From positions 5,574,501 through 5,638,500 of the forward strand of contig NZ_CP041146.1 of the NCBI RefSeq assembly GCF_006494775.1: a stretch of DNA of 64,000 bases, in the 5' to 3' direction. The DNA comes from Nocardioides humi (GTDB lineage: Bacteria > Actinomycetota > Actinomycetes > Propionibacteriales > Nocardioidaceae). Of the stretch, positions 53,670 to 64,000 are shown one piece after another. Each line of letters starts with the position of its first letter. The first letter of the stretch is position 1. The position numbers and the translations under genes are program-made. The notes beneath the pieces were generated by a model that made no database searches, was not told the DNA's origin, and worked only from the letters and a program-made list of their open reading frames with translations.

Positions 53670-53781
53670 CTGTAACACGTCGTTCGCCGCTCTACCCGCC
53701 GCGTGCCTGCTGTTCGAGCCTCGTACAGACCCGCTCCGGCGAGGTCTTGCGGCTGGGAGAGCGGCGAACGACGTGTTACAG
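53670..53781. repeat. Perfect 24-bp inverted repeat in the parC/acyl-CoA synthetase gap
   Basis: Arms at 53670-53693 and 53758-53781 are exact reverse complements, beginning CTGTAACACGTCGTTCGCCG. The 64-base spacer has a small CCTCG/CGAGG hairpin. It lies in the 311-bp gap between two divergent genes, which otherwise holds no coding sequence I can support. No convincing target duplication flanks it. Candidates are a small palindromic element, a structured RNA, or a regulator site shared by both promoters. Confidence 0.85.
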
Positions 53782-53876
53782 GCCTTGCAAGCCCCGCCGC
53801 GTCCGGCTCCGCGCCCGGTCTCTCAGCGGGCTCCCGCACGCTGGCGCATGCTGGCAGGCCCGATAGATTTCTCCCT

Positions 53877-56598
53877 GTGAGCCCCGGCGACCCGACCCCC
53901 ACCGACGAGATCGAGGCGCCGCCCGCCCACTGGGAGGGCGACGTCCTGCTCCGCGACGGTCGTACGGCGCACATCCGGCCGATCCGCCCGAGGACGACGA
54001 GCTCCTCGTGGAGTTCTACGCCCGGGTCTCCGACGAGTCGAAGTACTACCGGTTCTTCTCGCCGATGCCGGTCCTGTCCGAGCGCGACGTGCGCCGGTTC
54101 ACCCACGTCGACCACCGCGACCGGGTGGCGCTGGTGCTCATCCTGCAGGAGCGGATGATCGCCGTCGGCCGGTACGACGTCGTGGCGGACAACGAGGCCG
54201 AGGTCGCCTTCCTCGTGGAGGACGAGCACCAGGGCCGCGGCATCGCCCAGCTCCTGCTCGAGCACCTCGCCCAGGCCGGGCGCGAGCGCGGCGTCGAGCG
54301 GTTCACCGCCGAGGTGCTGCCCGACAACTCCCGGATGATCCAGACCTTCCGCGACGCCGGCTACCGGGTGGTCAGCGGCTACCACGACGGGGTCATCACC
54401 CTGGAGTTCCCGATCGACCCGACCGACACCGCGATCGGCGTCATGCGCGACCGCGAGCACGCCGCCGAGGCCGCCTCGATCCACCGCTTCTTCCACCCGC
54501 GCTCGGTCGCGATCATCGGCGCCAGCCGCCGGCAGGACACCATCGGCCAGGTGCTGGTGCGCAACCTGGTCAACGGCGACTTCACCGGCCGGGTGTACGT
54601 CGTCAACCCGAGCGCCCCCGCGGTGTCGGGCATCCCGGCGTACAAGAACGTCAACGAGATCCCCGACGACGTCGACGTCGCGATCGTGGCGGTCCCCGCC
54701 GACGCGGTCACCGACGTCGTGCTCGACTGCGCCAACAAGGGCGTGCACGGGCTGATCGTGATCTCCTCCGGCTTCGCCGAGACCGGCGAGGAGGGCCGCA
54801 AGCGGCAGCGCCACCTGGCCGGGCTGTGCCGTTCGTACGGCCTGCGGCTGATCGGCCCCAACTGCCTCGGCGTGCTCAACACCGACCCGGTGGTGCAGGT
54901 CAACGCGTCGCTGTCGTCGGTGATGCCGGCCCGCGGTCGTGCGGGCTTCTTCTGCCAGTCCGGCGCGCTCGGCTCGGCGATCCTGGAGAAGGTCAAGAAC
55001 CGCGGCCTCGGCATCTCGACCTTCGTCAGCGCGGGCAACCGGGCCGACGTCTCCGGCAACGACCTCCTGCAGTACTGGGAGGAGGACGACGCGACCGAGG
55101 TCGTGATGATGTACCTCGAGTCGATCGGAAACCCGCGCAAATTCTCCCGCATCGCCCGCCGGGTCTCCCACCGCAAGCCGATCGTCGCCGTCCGGTCCGG
55201 GCGCACGACGCAGGGCGTGCCGATGGGCCACACGGTACGACGCATCGGCGCGCCGCAGGCCGCCGTCGACGCCATGTTCCGCCAGGCCGGGGTGATCCAG
55301 GTCGACACCCTCGACGACATGTTCGACGTGGCCCAGCTGCTCGCCCACCAGCCGCTGCCGCGCGGGCGCCGGGTCGCGATCGTCGGCAACTCCGACGCTC
55401 TCGGCCTGCTCGCCGCCGACGCCGCGTCCGCGGTCGGCCTGGTGGTCAACCGCTCGGTCGCGCTCGGCGCGGACGCCACCGCCGAGGACTTCGAGGACGC
55501 CCTCGACGACGCGATCGACGATCCCGACGTCGACTCGGTGATCGCGGTCTACATCCCGCCGCTCGACGTCTCGGGCGAGGAGGTCGCCAACGTGCTCGCG
55601 GCCGTGGGGGAGCAGTCGGACAAGCCGCTCGTCTCGTCGTTCCTCGGCGCCGAGGGCATCCCGGAGCTGCTGCGAGTCCCCGACGTGACCGGGTCCTCGG
55701 CGGGACGCGGCTCCGTGCCGTCGTACCCGGCGGTGGAGGCGGCGGTCCGGGCGCTGGCCCGCGTCGTGGAGTACGCCGTGTGGCTGCACGCCCCCGACGG
55801 CCCGGCTGCCGAGGCCGGCGAGGTCGACGGTCGCAGCGCCCGGCGCCTCGTCGAGCGCGTGCTCGCCGACCCCGAGGTGGTCGCCGCGGACCGCGAGGTC
55901 GAGCTCGACCAGGACCAGGTCACGGCGCTGCTGCACGCCTACGGCATCGAGCTGTGGCCCTCGGAGTCGGTGACCGACGTCGAGGCGGCGGTGGCCGCCG
56001 GCCAGCGGCTGGGCTGGGACGTCGTGCTCAAGTCCACCCTGGCGTCGGTGCGGGAGCGGCCCGACCAGATCCACGTGTGGCGCAACATCCCCGACGCGGA
56101 CGAGATGCGGGAGGCGTGGGACCACCTGGCGGGGCTGATCGACCCGACCGTCGGCCGGTTCGTCGTGCAGCGCAACGCGCCCACCGGCGTACCCATCGCC
56201 GTGCGGTCCTTCGAGGACCCCCTCTTCGGGCCGGTCGTGTCGTTCGGCATCTCCGGCCCCGTCATCGAGCTGCTGGGGACTGGTCCTACCGGATCCCGCC
56301 GCTGGGCGCGCACGAGGTCGCGGCGATGGTGCGCGAGGTGAAGAGCTCTCCACTGCTCTTCGGCTACCGCGGCGCCGACCCCGTCGACGTCGCCGCGATC
56401 GAGGACCTGATCACCCGCGTCGCCGTCCTGCAGAACGACCTGCCGCAGGTCAGCTCGCTGGAGCTGTCGCTGGTGCTGGCCGGGGTCGACTCGGCGTCCG
56501 TGCTCACCGCCTCCGCCCGGGTCGCCGCCGTCAAGGACCCGCGGCCGGACTCGCTGGTGCGCCGGATGCCCGACCTGATCACGACGATCCCGGATTGA
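53877..56598 (+). CDS. GNAT acetyltransferase / acyl-CoA synthetase (NDP-forming) fusion, two apparent frameshifts
   Basis: N-terminal GNAT domain (I-R-P-I-R-P then V-E-F-Y-A-R, with E-D-E-H-Q-G-R-G-I-A), then CoA-binding (F-F-H-P-R-S-V-A-I-I-G-A-S), ligase-CoA (I-G-P-N-C-L-G; F-F-C-Q-S-G-A-L-G) and ATP-grasp domains. Frames break near 53986-53990 (C3 for C4) and 56275-56278 (G4 for G5); repair of both gives 907 residues. This domain order is the Pat-type protein lysine acetyltransferase family, which commonly acetylates and silences acetyl-CoA synthetase. GTG at 53877 gives the full GNAT domain. Confidence 0.9.
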
Positions 56599-56662
56599 GC
56601 CGTCCGGGGCCGCGCGCCACGCTGCCCGCTGAGGCGGGCACCGGGCGTGCGAGGATGCGCGC

Positions 56663-57232
56663 ATGACCGACCGCGACCGGACCGCCGAGCTGGGTGCCGC
56701 GATCAACCGCACCGGCTACTACCCGGAGGTCGTCGCCGATGCGGTCGCGGGCGCGGTCGCGGGCGAGGCCGTGGTGTCGTTCTACGTCCACCACGAGCCG
56801 ACCTTCGAGCGCGACGAGGTACGCCGGCACCAGACCGTGATCGTGCTGACGCCCTCCCGGCTGATCCTGGCCCACACCGACGAGCACGCGGGCGACGACC
56901 TGCTGCCCGAGCCGTACACCTCGACGTCGACCGAGGCGGTCAGCCTGAGCGCGGTCGCGTCCGTCGTCGTCACCCGGATGACGACCAACCCCACCGCCGG
57001 CCCGCGCCCGCCCGCCGAGGCGGTGCTGACCATCGGCTGGGGCGCCGTCAACCGGGTCGACCTCGAGCCGGCCGGCTGCAACGACCCCGAGTGCGAGGCC
57101 GACCACGGCTACACCGGCACCCTGTCCTCCGACGACTTCTCGCTGCGGGTCTCCGCCGCCGCCGACGGCACCGACGCGGTCGGCGGACTGCTCTCGTTCG
57201 CCGCGTCGCTGTCTGGGCTGACGAGGGGCTGA
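56663..57232 (+). CDS. DUF5998 family protein
   Basis: 189 residues. N-R-T-G-Y-Y-P-E near the N terminus and C-N-D-P-E-C-E-A-D-H-G-Y-T-G, a Cys/His cluster that could bind zinc, identify the actinobacterial family. Beta-rich, no signal peptide, function unknown. It is constantly found next to an alkaline phosphatase-type phosphodiesterase gene, as here, three bases downstream. Confidence 0.88.
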   Translation: MTDRDRTAELGAAINRTGYYPEVVADAVAGAVAGEAVVSFYVHHEPTFERDEVRRHQTVIVLTPSRLILAHTDEHAGDDLLPEPYTSTSTEAVSLSAVASVVVTRMTTNPTAGPRPPAEAVLTIGWGAVNRVDLEPAGCNDPECEADHGYTGTLSSDDFSLRVSAAADGTDAVGGLLSFAASLSGLTRG

Positions 57233-57235
57233 CGG

Positions 57236-58396
57236 GTGGCGGACGCGATGGCAGACGGGGTCGAGGCGGTCGCCGCCTTCTGCGAGCCGGCGTACGGCGT
57301 CCGCTCGCTCGGGGACGTCGTCCCCGCCGCTGCCCACGCCCTGGGCAGCCCCCTCGGGCCGGCACCGTCGGGGCTGGTGCTGCCCGGCGCGTCGTCGTAT
57401 GTCATCTTCCTCATCGACGGGCTCGGCGCCCGGCTGCTCGAGCGGTACGCCCACGCGGCGCCGTACCTCTCCTCGCTGCTGGCGACCTCCGCGCCCGCGA
57501 CGGCCAGCGTCCCGTCGACCACCTCGACATCGCTGACCACGCTCGGCACGGGGCTCACGCCGGGGGCGCACGGGCTGGTCGGGTTCACCACCCGGATCCC
57601 CGGCACCGGCGACCTGCTCAACGCCCTGCTCTGGGACGGCGACGTCGATCCCGTCCAGTGGCAGCCGCACCAGACCACCTTCACCTCGCTGCAGGCCGCG
57701 GGCGTGCGGGTGACGGTCGTCAACAAGCGCGAGTTCAACGGCAGCGGCCTCACCGTCGCCGCCCACCGGGGCGCGGAGTACGTCGGCGTCGACCGCGTCG
57801 GCGAACGGATCGCCGCCGTGGTGGCCGCCTCCGCGCCGGGGCCGCGGCAGCCCACGCTGACCTACGTCTACGACGGCGACCTCGACTGGACCGGCCACCG
57901 CTGGGGCGTCGCGTCCAGCCAGTGGCTCCAGCAGCTCGCCATGATCGACCACGAGGCCGAGCAGCTGCGCGAGGCGCTGCCGGCCGACCGGCGCCTGGTC
58001 GTCATCGCGGACCACGGCATGGTCGACGTACCGGTCGAGGCGCGGGTGGACGTCTCCGCCGACGACGACCTGCGTGCCGGCATCGCGCTGATCGGCGGCG
58101 AGGCGCGGTTCCGCCACCTCTACTGCACCGGCGGCGCCGTACCCGACGTCCTCGCCACCTGGCGCGAGCGGCTCGGCGAGCGGGCCGAGGTGCTGACCCG
58201 CGCCGAGGCGATCGGCAAGGGCTGGTTCGGCCCGGTCGACCCGTCGGTGCTGCCGCGCATCGGCGACGTCGTCGTGGCCTGCCGGGGCGACTTCGCGGTC
58301 CTCTCGACCGAGGGCTTCCCGTACGAGACCAGGCTGATCGGCATGCACGGCTCGCTCACGCCGGACGAGATGCTGATCCCGGTGCTGGTCGACTGA
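57236..58396 (+). CDS. Alkaline phosphatase superfamily phosphodiesterase/pyrophosphatase
   Basis: 386 residues. Y-V-I-F-L-I-D-G-L-G has the first metal Asp, S-V-P-S-T-T-S-T-S-L-T-T holds the nucleophile Thr, and Y-D-G-D-L-D-W-T-G-H and A-D-H-G-M-V-D supply the later metal ligands. These match nucleotide pyrophosphatase/phosphodiesterase enzymes. No signal peptide, so probably cytoplasmic. GTG at 57236; a later ATG (57248) is possible. Confidence 0.88.
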   Translation: MADAMADGVEAVAAFCEPAYGVRSLGDVVPAAAHALGSPLGPAPSGLVLPGASSYVIFLIDGLGARLLERYAHAAPYLSSLLATSAPATASVPSTTSTSLTTLGTGLTPGAHGLVGFTTRIPGTGDLLNALLWDGDVDPVQWQPHQTTFTSLQAAGVRVTVVNKREFNGSGLTVAAHRGAEYVGVDRVGERIAAVVAASAPGPRQPTLTYVYDGDLDWTGHRWGVASSQWLQQLAMIDHEAEQLREALPADRRLVVIADHGMVDVPVEARVDVSADDDLRAGIALIGGEARFRHLYCTGGAVPDVLATWRERLGERAEVLTRAEAIGKGWFGPVDPSVLPRIGDVVVACRGDFAVLSTEGFPYETRLIGMHGSLTPDEMLIPVLVD

Positions 58397-58410
58397 TCCG
58401 AGCGTGGGCC

Positions 58411-59079
58411 TCAGGTGAACGGCAGCGGCTCGGGCGACAGGCTGACGGCCCGCGCCCGGGCCGCGGTCATGCCGCGCCGGTGGTGCTGCCGGCACAGGAC
58501 CTCGTAGGCCACGTCGACGTCGTCGACCTCGTCGGGCTGGGGCGCGGTGGGGTCGACGTCGCCGACCACGATCACCTCGCCCTCGGTGACCATCACGCCG
58601 TTCTCGGTGCGGGCGTTGTGGGTGGCGCGCTTGCCGCACCAGCACAGGGCCTCGACCTGGAGCACCTCGGTGCGGTCGGCGAGCTCGACCAGCCGCGCGG
58701 AGCCGGGGAACAGCCGGGTCCGGAAGTCGGTGAGGATGCCGAAGCAGAAGACGTCGATCTGCAGCTCGTCGACGATCTTGGCCAGCTGGTCGACCTGCTC
58801 GGCGGTGTAGAACTGCGCCTCGTCGCAGATGAGGTAGTCGATCCGAGCGCCGCGGGTCAGCGCGTCGACGGTGAGGCGCCAGAAGTCCAGGTCGGGCAGG
58901 ACCTCGTGGGCGTCGGCGACCAGGCCCAGCCGGGAGGAGACCATCGCGGCGCCCGCGCGGTCGTGGGAGGTGAACAGCCGGCCGATCCGCCCCCGCGCCG
59001 CGTGGTTGTGGTTGGTCTGCAGAGCCAGTGTCGACTTCCCGGCGTCCATCGTCCCGGTTCGGAAGATCAGCTCGGCCAC
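58411..59079 (-). CDS. tdk: Thymidine kinase
   Basis: 222 residues. P-loop G-T-M-D-A-G-K-S-T, then Walker B-like I-C-D-E-A-Q-F-Y, F-G-I-L-T-D-F-R and a Cys pair in C-W-C-G-K of the zinc lasso. Salvages thymidine to dTMP. It is convergent with the phosphodiesterase gene and divergent from the transglycosylase-like gene. Confidence 0.95.
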   Translation of the reverse strand: MAELIFRTGTMDAGKSTLALQTNHNHAARGRIGRLFTSHDRAGAAMVSSRLGLVADAHEVLPDLDFWRLTVDALTRGARIDYLICDEAQFYTAEQVDQLAKIVDELQIDVFCFGILTDFRTRLFPGSARLVELADRTEVLQVEALCWCGKRATHNARTENGVMVTEGEVIVVGDVDPTAPQPDEVDDVDVAYEVLCRQHHRRGMTAARARAVSLSPEPLPFT

Positions 59080-59238
59080 CGGGGCATCCTCTCACCCGGC
59101 CTCCGCGGACGTACGACGAGTCGCCCGGACGGGCTGCCCGATCGGGTCGTCCGGGGTGCGCTCGCTCCTGCCCGGCGGAGGGTGCCCGCGCCGCCGCGGC
59201 GGCGGTGGACTGGGGCCCCGCACCGAGGAGGCCCGCGC

Positions 59239-60291
<1,053 letters not shown>

Positions 60292-60301
60292 GGTGGGCCG
60301 G

Positions 60302-62329
60302 GTGACGACGGACGCACTTCTCGGGACCAGCGACCTTCCGCACCAGCTGCCGCGGTTCGCGGACATCGACGACCACGACTACGCCCCGGCGATCGAGACG
60401 GCCATGGCCGAGCAGCTCGCCGCCGTGGCGGCCGTGAGCGCCGACCCGTCCCCGCCGACCTTCGACAACACGCTCGTGCCGCTCGAGCTCAGCGGCACCC
60501 GCCTGGCGCGGGTGCTGCGGGTCTTCGGCAACAAGGCCAGCGCCGACGCCAACCCGGCGATCGACGCGGTCCGCGCCGACTTCGCACCGCGCCTGGCCGC
60601 CCACAGCGACGCGATCCTGCTCGACCCGGCGCTGTGGGCGCGCCTCCAGGCGGTGTACGCCGACCGTGCGGGCCTGGAGCCGGAGGCGGCGTACCTCGTC
60701 GAGCGCTATGTCACCGAGTTCCGGCTCGCCGGCGCCGCGCTCGGCGAGGACGACAAGGCGCGGCTGCGTGCGCTCAACGAGCGGATCTCCAGCCAGGAGA
60801 CGGCCTTCGAGCTCGCGCTGCAGGCCGACAGCAACGACCTCGCGGTCGTCGTCGACGACGCGGCCGAGCTGGACGGTCTGACGCCGGGGGAGATCTCGGC
60901 CGCCGCCGCGGCGGCGGAGGCGCGCGGCCTCGCCGGCAGCCACCTGCTCACCCTCGTGCTGCCGACCGCGCACCCCCACCTCGCCGCGCTCACCGACCGC
61001 GACCTGCGCCGCCGGCTGTCCGAGGCGCAGCGCAGCCGGGGCAGCCGCGGCGGCGAGCACGACACCCGCGCCATCGCGCTCGACATCCTGCGGCTGCGCG
61101 CCGAGCGCGCCCGGCTGCTCGGGTTCGACAACCACGCGGCCGCGGTCACCGCCGACAACACCGCGGGTACGCCGAAGGCGGTCCGCTCCCTGCTCGAGCG
61201 GCTCGCCGTCCCCGCGGCCCGCAACGCCCGCGCCGAGCAGGACGCCATGTCGGAGCTCGCCGGCTTCCCGGTGGAGCCGTGGGACTGGCCGTTCTACGCC
61301 GAGCGCGTCCGCAGCGCCCGGTACGACGTCGACCTGGCCGCGCTGCGCCCGTGGTTCGAGGCGGAGCGGGTGCTGCGCGACGGTGTCTTCTTCGCCGCCG
61401 GCCGGCTCTACGGCCTCACCTTCGAGGAGCGCCCCGACCTGCCGGGCTACCACCCCGACGTCCGGGTCTTCGAGGTCAGCCGCGACGGCACCCCGATCGG
61501 CCTCTACCTGCTCGACCTCTACACCCGCGACACCAAGCGCGGCGGCGCGTGGATGAGCAGCTTCGTCACGCAGTCCGGCCTGCTCGGCGTCGACTCCGCC
61601 GTCGTCGTCAACAACCTCAACGTGCCCAAGCCGGCCGCGGGCGAGGCGACCCTGCTGACCTGGGACGAGACGCGCACCCTGTTCCACGAGTTCGGCCACG
61701 CCCTGCACGGGCTGCTCGCGCGGGCGACGTACCCCAAGTTCGGCGGCACGGCGGTCTTCCGCGACTTCGTGGAGTACCCCTCCCAGGTCAACGAGATGTG
61801 GGTGCTGTGGCCGGAGGTGCTCGCCAGCTACGCCGTCCACCACGAGACCGGCGAGCCGATCCCCGCCGACGTCGTGGAGCGGCTGCGCGCGGCGGAGACC
61901 TTCAACGAGGGCTTCGCGACGAGCGAGTACCTCGCCGCCGCGCTGCTCGACCTCGCCTGGCACGAGCTCGGCCCCGACGACGTCCCCACCGACGTCGCCG
62001 AGGTGGCCGCCTTCGAGCAGCGGGCGCTCGCGGCCGCCGGCCTCGACAACCCGGCCGTGCCGCCGCGCTACTCCACGCCGTACTTCGCCCACAGCTTCAG
62101 CTCCGGCTACGCCTCGGCGTACTACTCCTACATCTGGAGCGAGGTCCTCGACGCCGACACCGTCGCCTGGTTCCGCGACCACGGCGGGCTGACCCGGGAG
62201 AACGGCGAGCAGTACCTCCGGCACGTCATCGGCATCGGCGGCACCCGCGACCCGCTGGAGTCCTACGAGGAGTGGCGCGGCCGGCCCGCGCCGATCGAGC
62301 CGCTGCTCGACCGCCGCGGACTGGCCTGA
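60302..62329 (+). CDS. M3-family oligopeptidase (Dcp/PrlC-like)
   Basis: 675 residues. F-H-E-F-G-H-A-L-H is the zinc HExxH motif and the downstream E in E-Y-P-S-Q-V-N-E-M is the third ligand, as in oligopeptidase A/dipeptidyl carboxypeptidase. Cytoplasmic, cleaves short peptides. GTG at 60302 is 10 bases after the upstream stop. The ORF is open earlier but that part overlaps the upstream gene in another frame. Confidence 0.94.
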   Translation: MTTDALLGTSDLPHQLPRFADIDDHDYAPAIETAMAEQLAAVAAVSADPSPPTFDNTLVPLELSGTRLARVLRVFGNKASADANPAIDAVRADFAPRLAAHSDAILLDPALWARLQAVYADRAGLEPEAAYLVERYVTEFRLAGAALGEDDKARLRALNERISSQETAFELALQADSNDLAVVVDDAAELDGLTPGEISAAAAAAEARGLAGSHLLTLVLPTAHPHLAALTDRDLRRRLSEAQRSRGSRGGEHDTRAIALDILRLRAERARLLGFDNHAAAVTADNTAGTPKAVRSLLERLAVPAARNARAEQDAMSELAGFPVEPWDWPFYAERVRSARYDVDLAALRPWFEAERVLRDGVFFAAGRLYGLTFEERPDLPGYHPDVRVFEVSRDGTPIGLYLLDLYTRDTKRGGAWMSSFVTQSGLLGVDSAVVVNNLNVPKPAAGEATLLTWDETRTLFHEFGHALHGLLARATYPKFGGTAVFRDFVEYPSQVNEMWVLWPEVLASYAVHHETGEPIPADVVERLRAAETFNEGFATSEYLAAALLDLAWHELGPDDVPTDVAEVAAFEQRALAAAGLDNPAVPPRYSTPYFAHSFSSGYASAYYSYIWSEVLDADTVAWFRDHGGLTRENGEQYLRHVIGIGGTRDPLESYEEWRGRPAPIEPLLDRRGLA

Positions 62330-62336
62330 CAGCGCA

Positions 62337-62389
62337 CCCCATGCGAATTCGTCGGGATTTCACCGGGTTCCCGACAAATCCGCATGGGG
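62337..62389. terminator. Bidirectional terminator-like hairpin
   Basis: Two 21-base arms (62337-62357, 62369-62389) that pair except at two positions, with an 11-base loop, exactly between the stops of the convergent peptidase and panB genes. No long U-run is present, as is usual in high-GC actinobacteria. Confidence 0.75.
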
Positions 62390-62399
62390 CGCGGCGGGG

Positions 62400-63268
<869 letters not shown>

Positions 63269-63376
63269 CGTCGAGCTCCGTTCTGGGTGACTCGCGGCCC
63301 TGGGCGGGGTCCACGTTCGGTGACGGGCACTGACGAGGCTAGTCGCGTACGACGCCCCTGCGCGCTGTGTGCTCGG

Positions 63377-63859
63377 TCACCCCTGAGGGCCCCGAGGAGC
63401 GGCCGGAGGAGCGGCCGCGTCGGCGGCCGCCTCGAGCTCGGCGACGACGATCCGGCGCATGCCGAGCAGCGCCCGGCTGGCCGCCTCGGCACGCCGCGGG
63501 TCCGGGTCCGCGACCAGCTCGTCGAGGCGCCGCGGGACGACCTGCCACGACAGGCCGAACCGATCCCGGAGCCAGCCGCACACCGACTCCTCCCCGCCGT
63601 CGGCGAGCGAGTCCCAGTAGTAGTCGACCTCCGACTGGTCCCGGCAGGTGATCGAGAACGACACCGCCTCGGAGAACCGCAGGTCCGGGCCGCCGTTGAC
63701 GCCGCGGAAGGTCAGCCCGTCCAGGGTGAACTCGCCCGCGACCGGACCCAGCCGGGTGATCGAGGAGTTCGGGAAGATCGCCGTGTAGAAGCGCGCGGCC
63801 TCCTCCAGCGTGTCGTCGAACCACAGGCACGGCTGGATGTGGCTGCTCGTGATGCTCAT
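63377..63859 (-). CDS. VOC-superfamily PhnB-like protein
   Basis: 160 residues. N-terminal P-C-L-W-F-D-D-T-L-E-E-A-A-R-F-Y and the late Y-Y-W-D-S-L match the PhnB/3-demethylubiquinone methyltransferase-like glyoxalase-fold group. Function is unknown for most members; a metal-binding or antibiotic-binding role is possible. The Ala/Pro tail is low complexity. Confidence 0.8.
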   Translation of the reverse strand: MSITSSHIQPCLWFDDTLEEAARFYTAIFPNSSITRLGPVAGEFTLDGLTFRGVNGGPDLRFSEAVSFSITCRDQSEVDYYWDSLADGGEESVCGWLRDRFGLSWQVVPRRLDELVADPDPRRAEAASRALLGMRRIVVAELEAAADAAAPPAAPRGPQG

Positions 63860-63913
63860 GCGGGTGGAGACCGGTGCCGGTGCGCCGACTCATCGCACTC
63901 CTAGACTCGCCCC

Positions 63914-64000
63914 GTGGACTTCTACTCGGCCTACGCCCACGGGTTCGCCCGGGTCGCCGCGGTGACGCTGCCCGTCGCCATCGCCGATCCGGCGGCCAAC
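63914..64000 (+). CDS. nadE: Glutamine-dependent NAD+ synthetase (3' truncated by window)
   Basis: Only 29 residues are in the window: M-D-F-Y-S-A-Y-A-H-G-F-A-R-V-A and the following I-A-D-P-A-A-N. These match the N terminus of the long glutaminase-fused NadE of actinobacteria. GTG start. The rest lies beyond position 64000. Confidence 0.85.
   Translation, partial: MDFYSAYAHGFARVAAVTLPVAIADPAAN

Noticed and set aside
53690..53800. tRNA D-arm-like words (GGTAGAGC on the minus strand) in the inverted repeat
   Set aside because: The arms pair perfectly with each other and no acceptor stem or T-arm can be placed.

Overview
This is 64 kb of very GC-rich actinobacterial chromosome with dense, short-gapped genes and many GTG starts and ATGA/GTGA stop-start overlaps. 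The gene content (aerobic cobalamin operon, RNase H/phosphatase fusion next to a zinc-ribbon protein and Nif3, topoisomerase IV genes close to the housekeeping sigma factor, PASTA, Excalibur and DUF5998 proteins) fits a member of the Propionibacteriales, most likely Nocardioides or a close relative. The genus is an inference; no 16S rRNA gene is present.

Layout. 1-2.7 kb: 3' part of a secreted hydrolase-like surface protein with Ig-type repeats. 2.7-13.3 kb: one long minus-strand cobalamin operon read cobG-cobH-cobIJ-cobL-cobM-chelatase-bluB-cobO-cobB-cobC behind a cobalamin riboswitch. 13.6-22.1 kb: a Nif3/zinc-ribbon/RNase H-phosphatase operon, YaaA, an RNB exonuclease, and the nucleotide-loop genes cobU, cobS and cobT. 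22-26.9 kb: small accessory genes, including a guanidinium exporter under a guanidine-III riboswitch, cspA, a methyltransferase, a PASTA/Excalibur membrane protein and arr (rifamycin ADP-ribosyltransferase). 27-33.5 kb: a MITE-like element, a TetR regulator and a divergent aromatic-catabolism operon (hydrolase, extradiol dioxygenase, flavin monooxygenase, amidohydrolase, acyltransferase). 33.5-37.3 kb: rnpB, small genes and sigA. 37.3-43.5 kb: M28 peptidase and CapA lipoproteins and an iron-siderophore ABC importer with an IdeR-type box. 43.5-53.6 kb: topoisomerase IV (parE, parC), LprG-like lipoprotein plus MFS exporter, carbonic anhydrase. 53.9-64 kb: a GNAT/acyl-CoA synthetase fusion, DUF5998, a phosphodiesterase, tdk, a transglycosylase-like protein without its catalytic Glu, an M3 peptidase, panB, and the start of a glutamine-dependent NAD+ synthetase.

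How the genes work together. The cob genes supply most of the oxygen-dependent corrin ring pathway plus lower-ligand synthesis (bluB) and loop assembly (cobU/S/T). cobA, cobK, cobN, cobD/cbiB and cobQ are not in the window. The 27-33 kb operon looks like a regulated meta-cleavage module without the usual hydratase/aldolase genes.

A caution for every reader: at least eight single-base losses in runs of C or G break otherwise intact, highly conserved genes (cobO, cobL twice, cobT, parE, the GNAT/acyl-CoA synthetase fusion twice, panB), and two more are suspected. All are in the same direction and restoring one base repairs each reading frame, so sequencing or assembly error is much more likely than gene decay. 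No transposase, integrase, CRISPR array, tRNA or rRNA gene was found.
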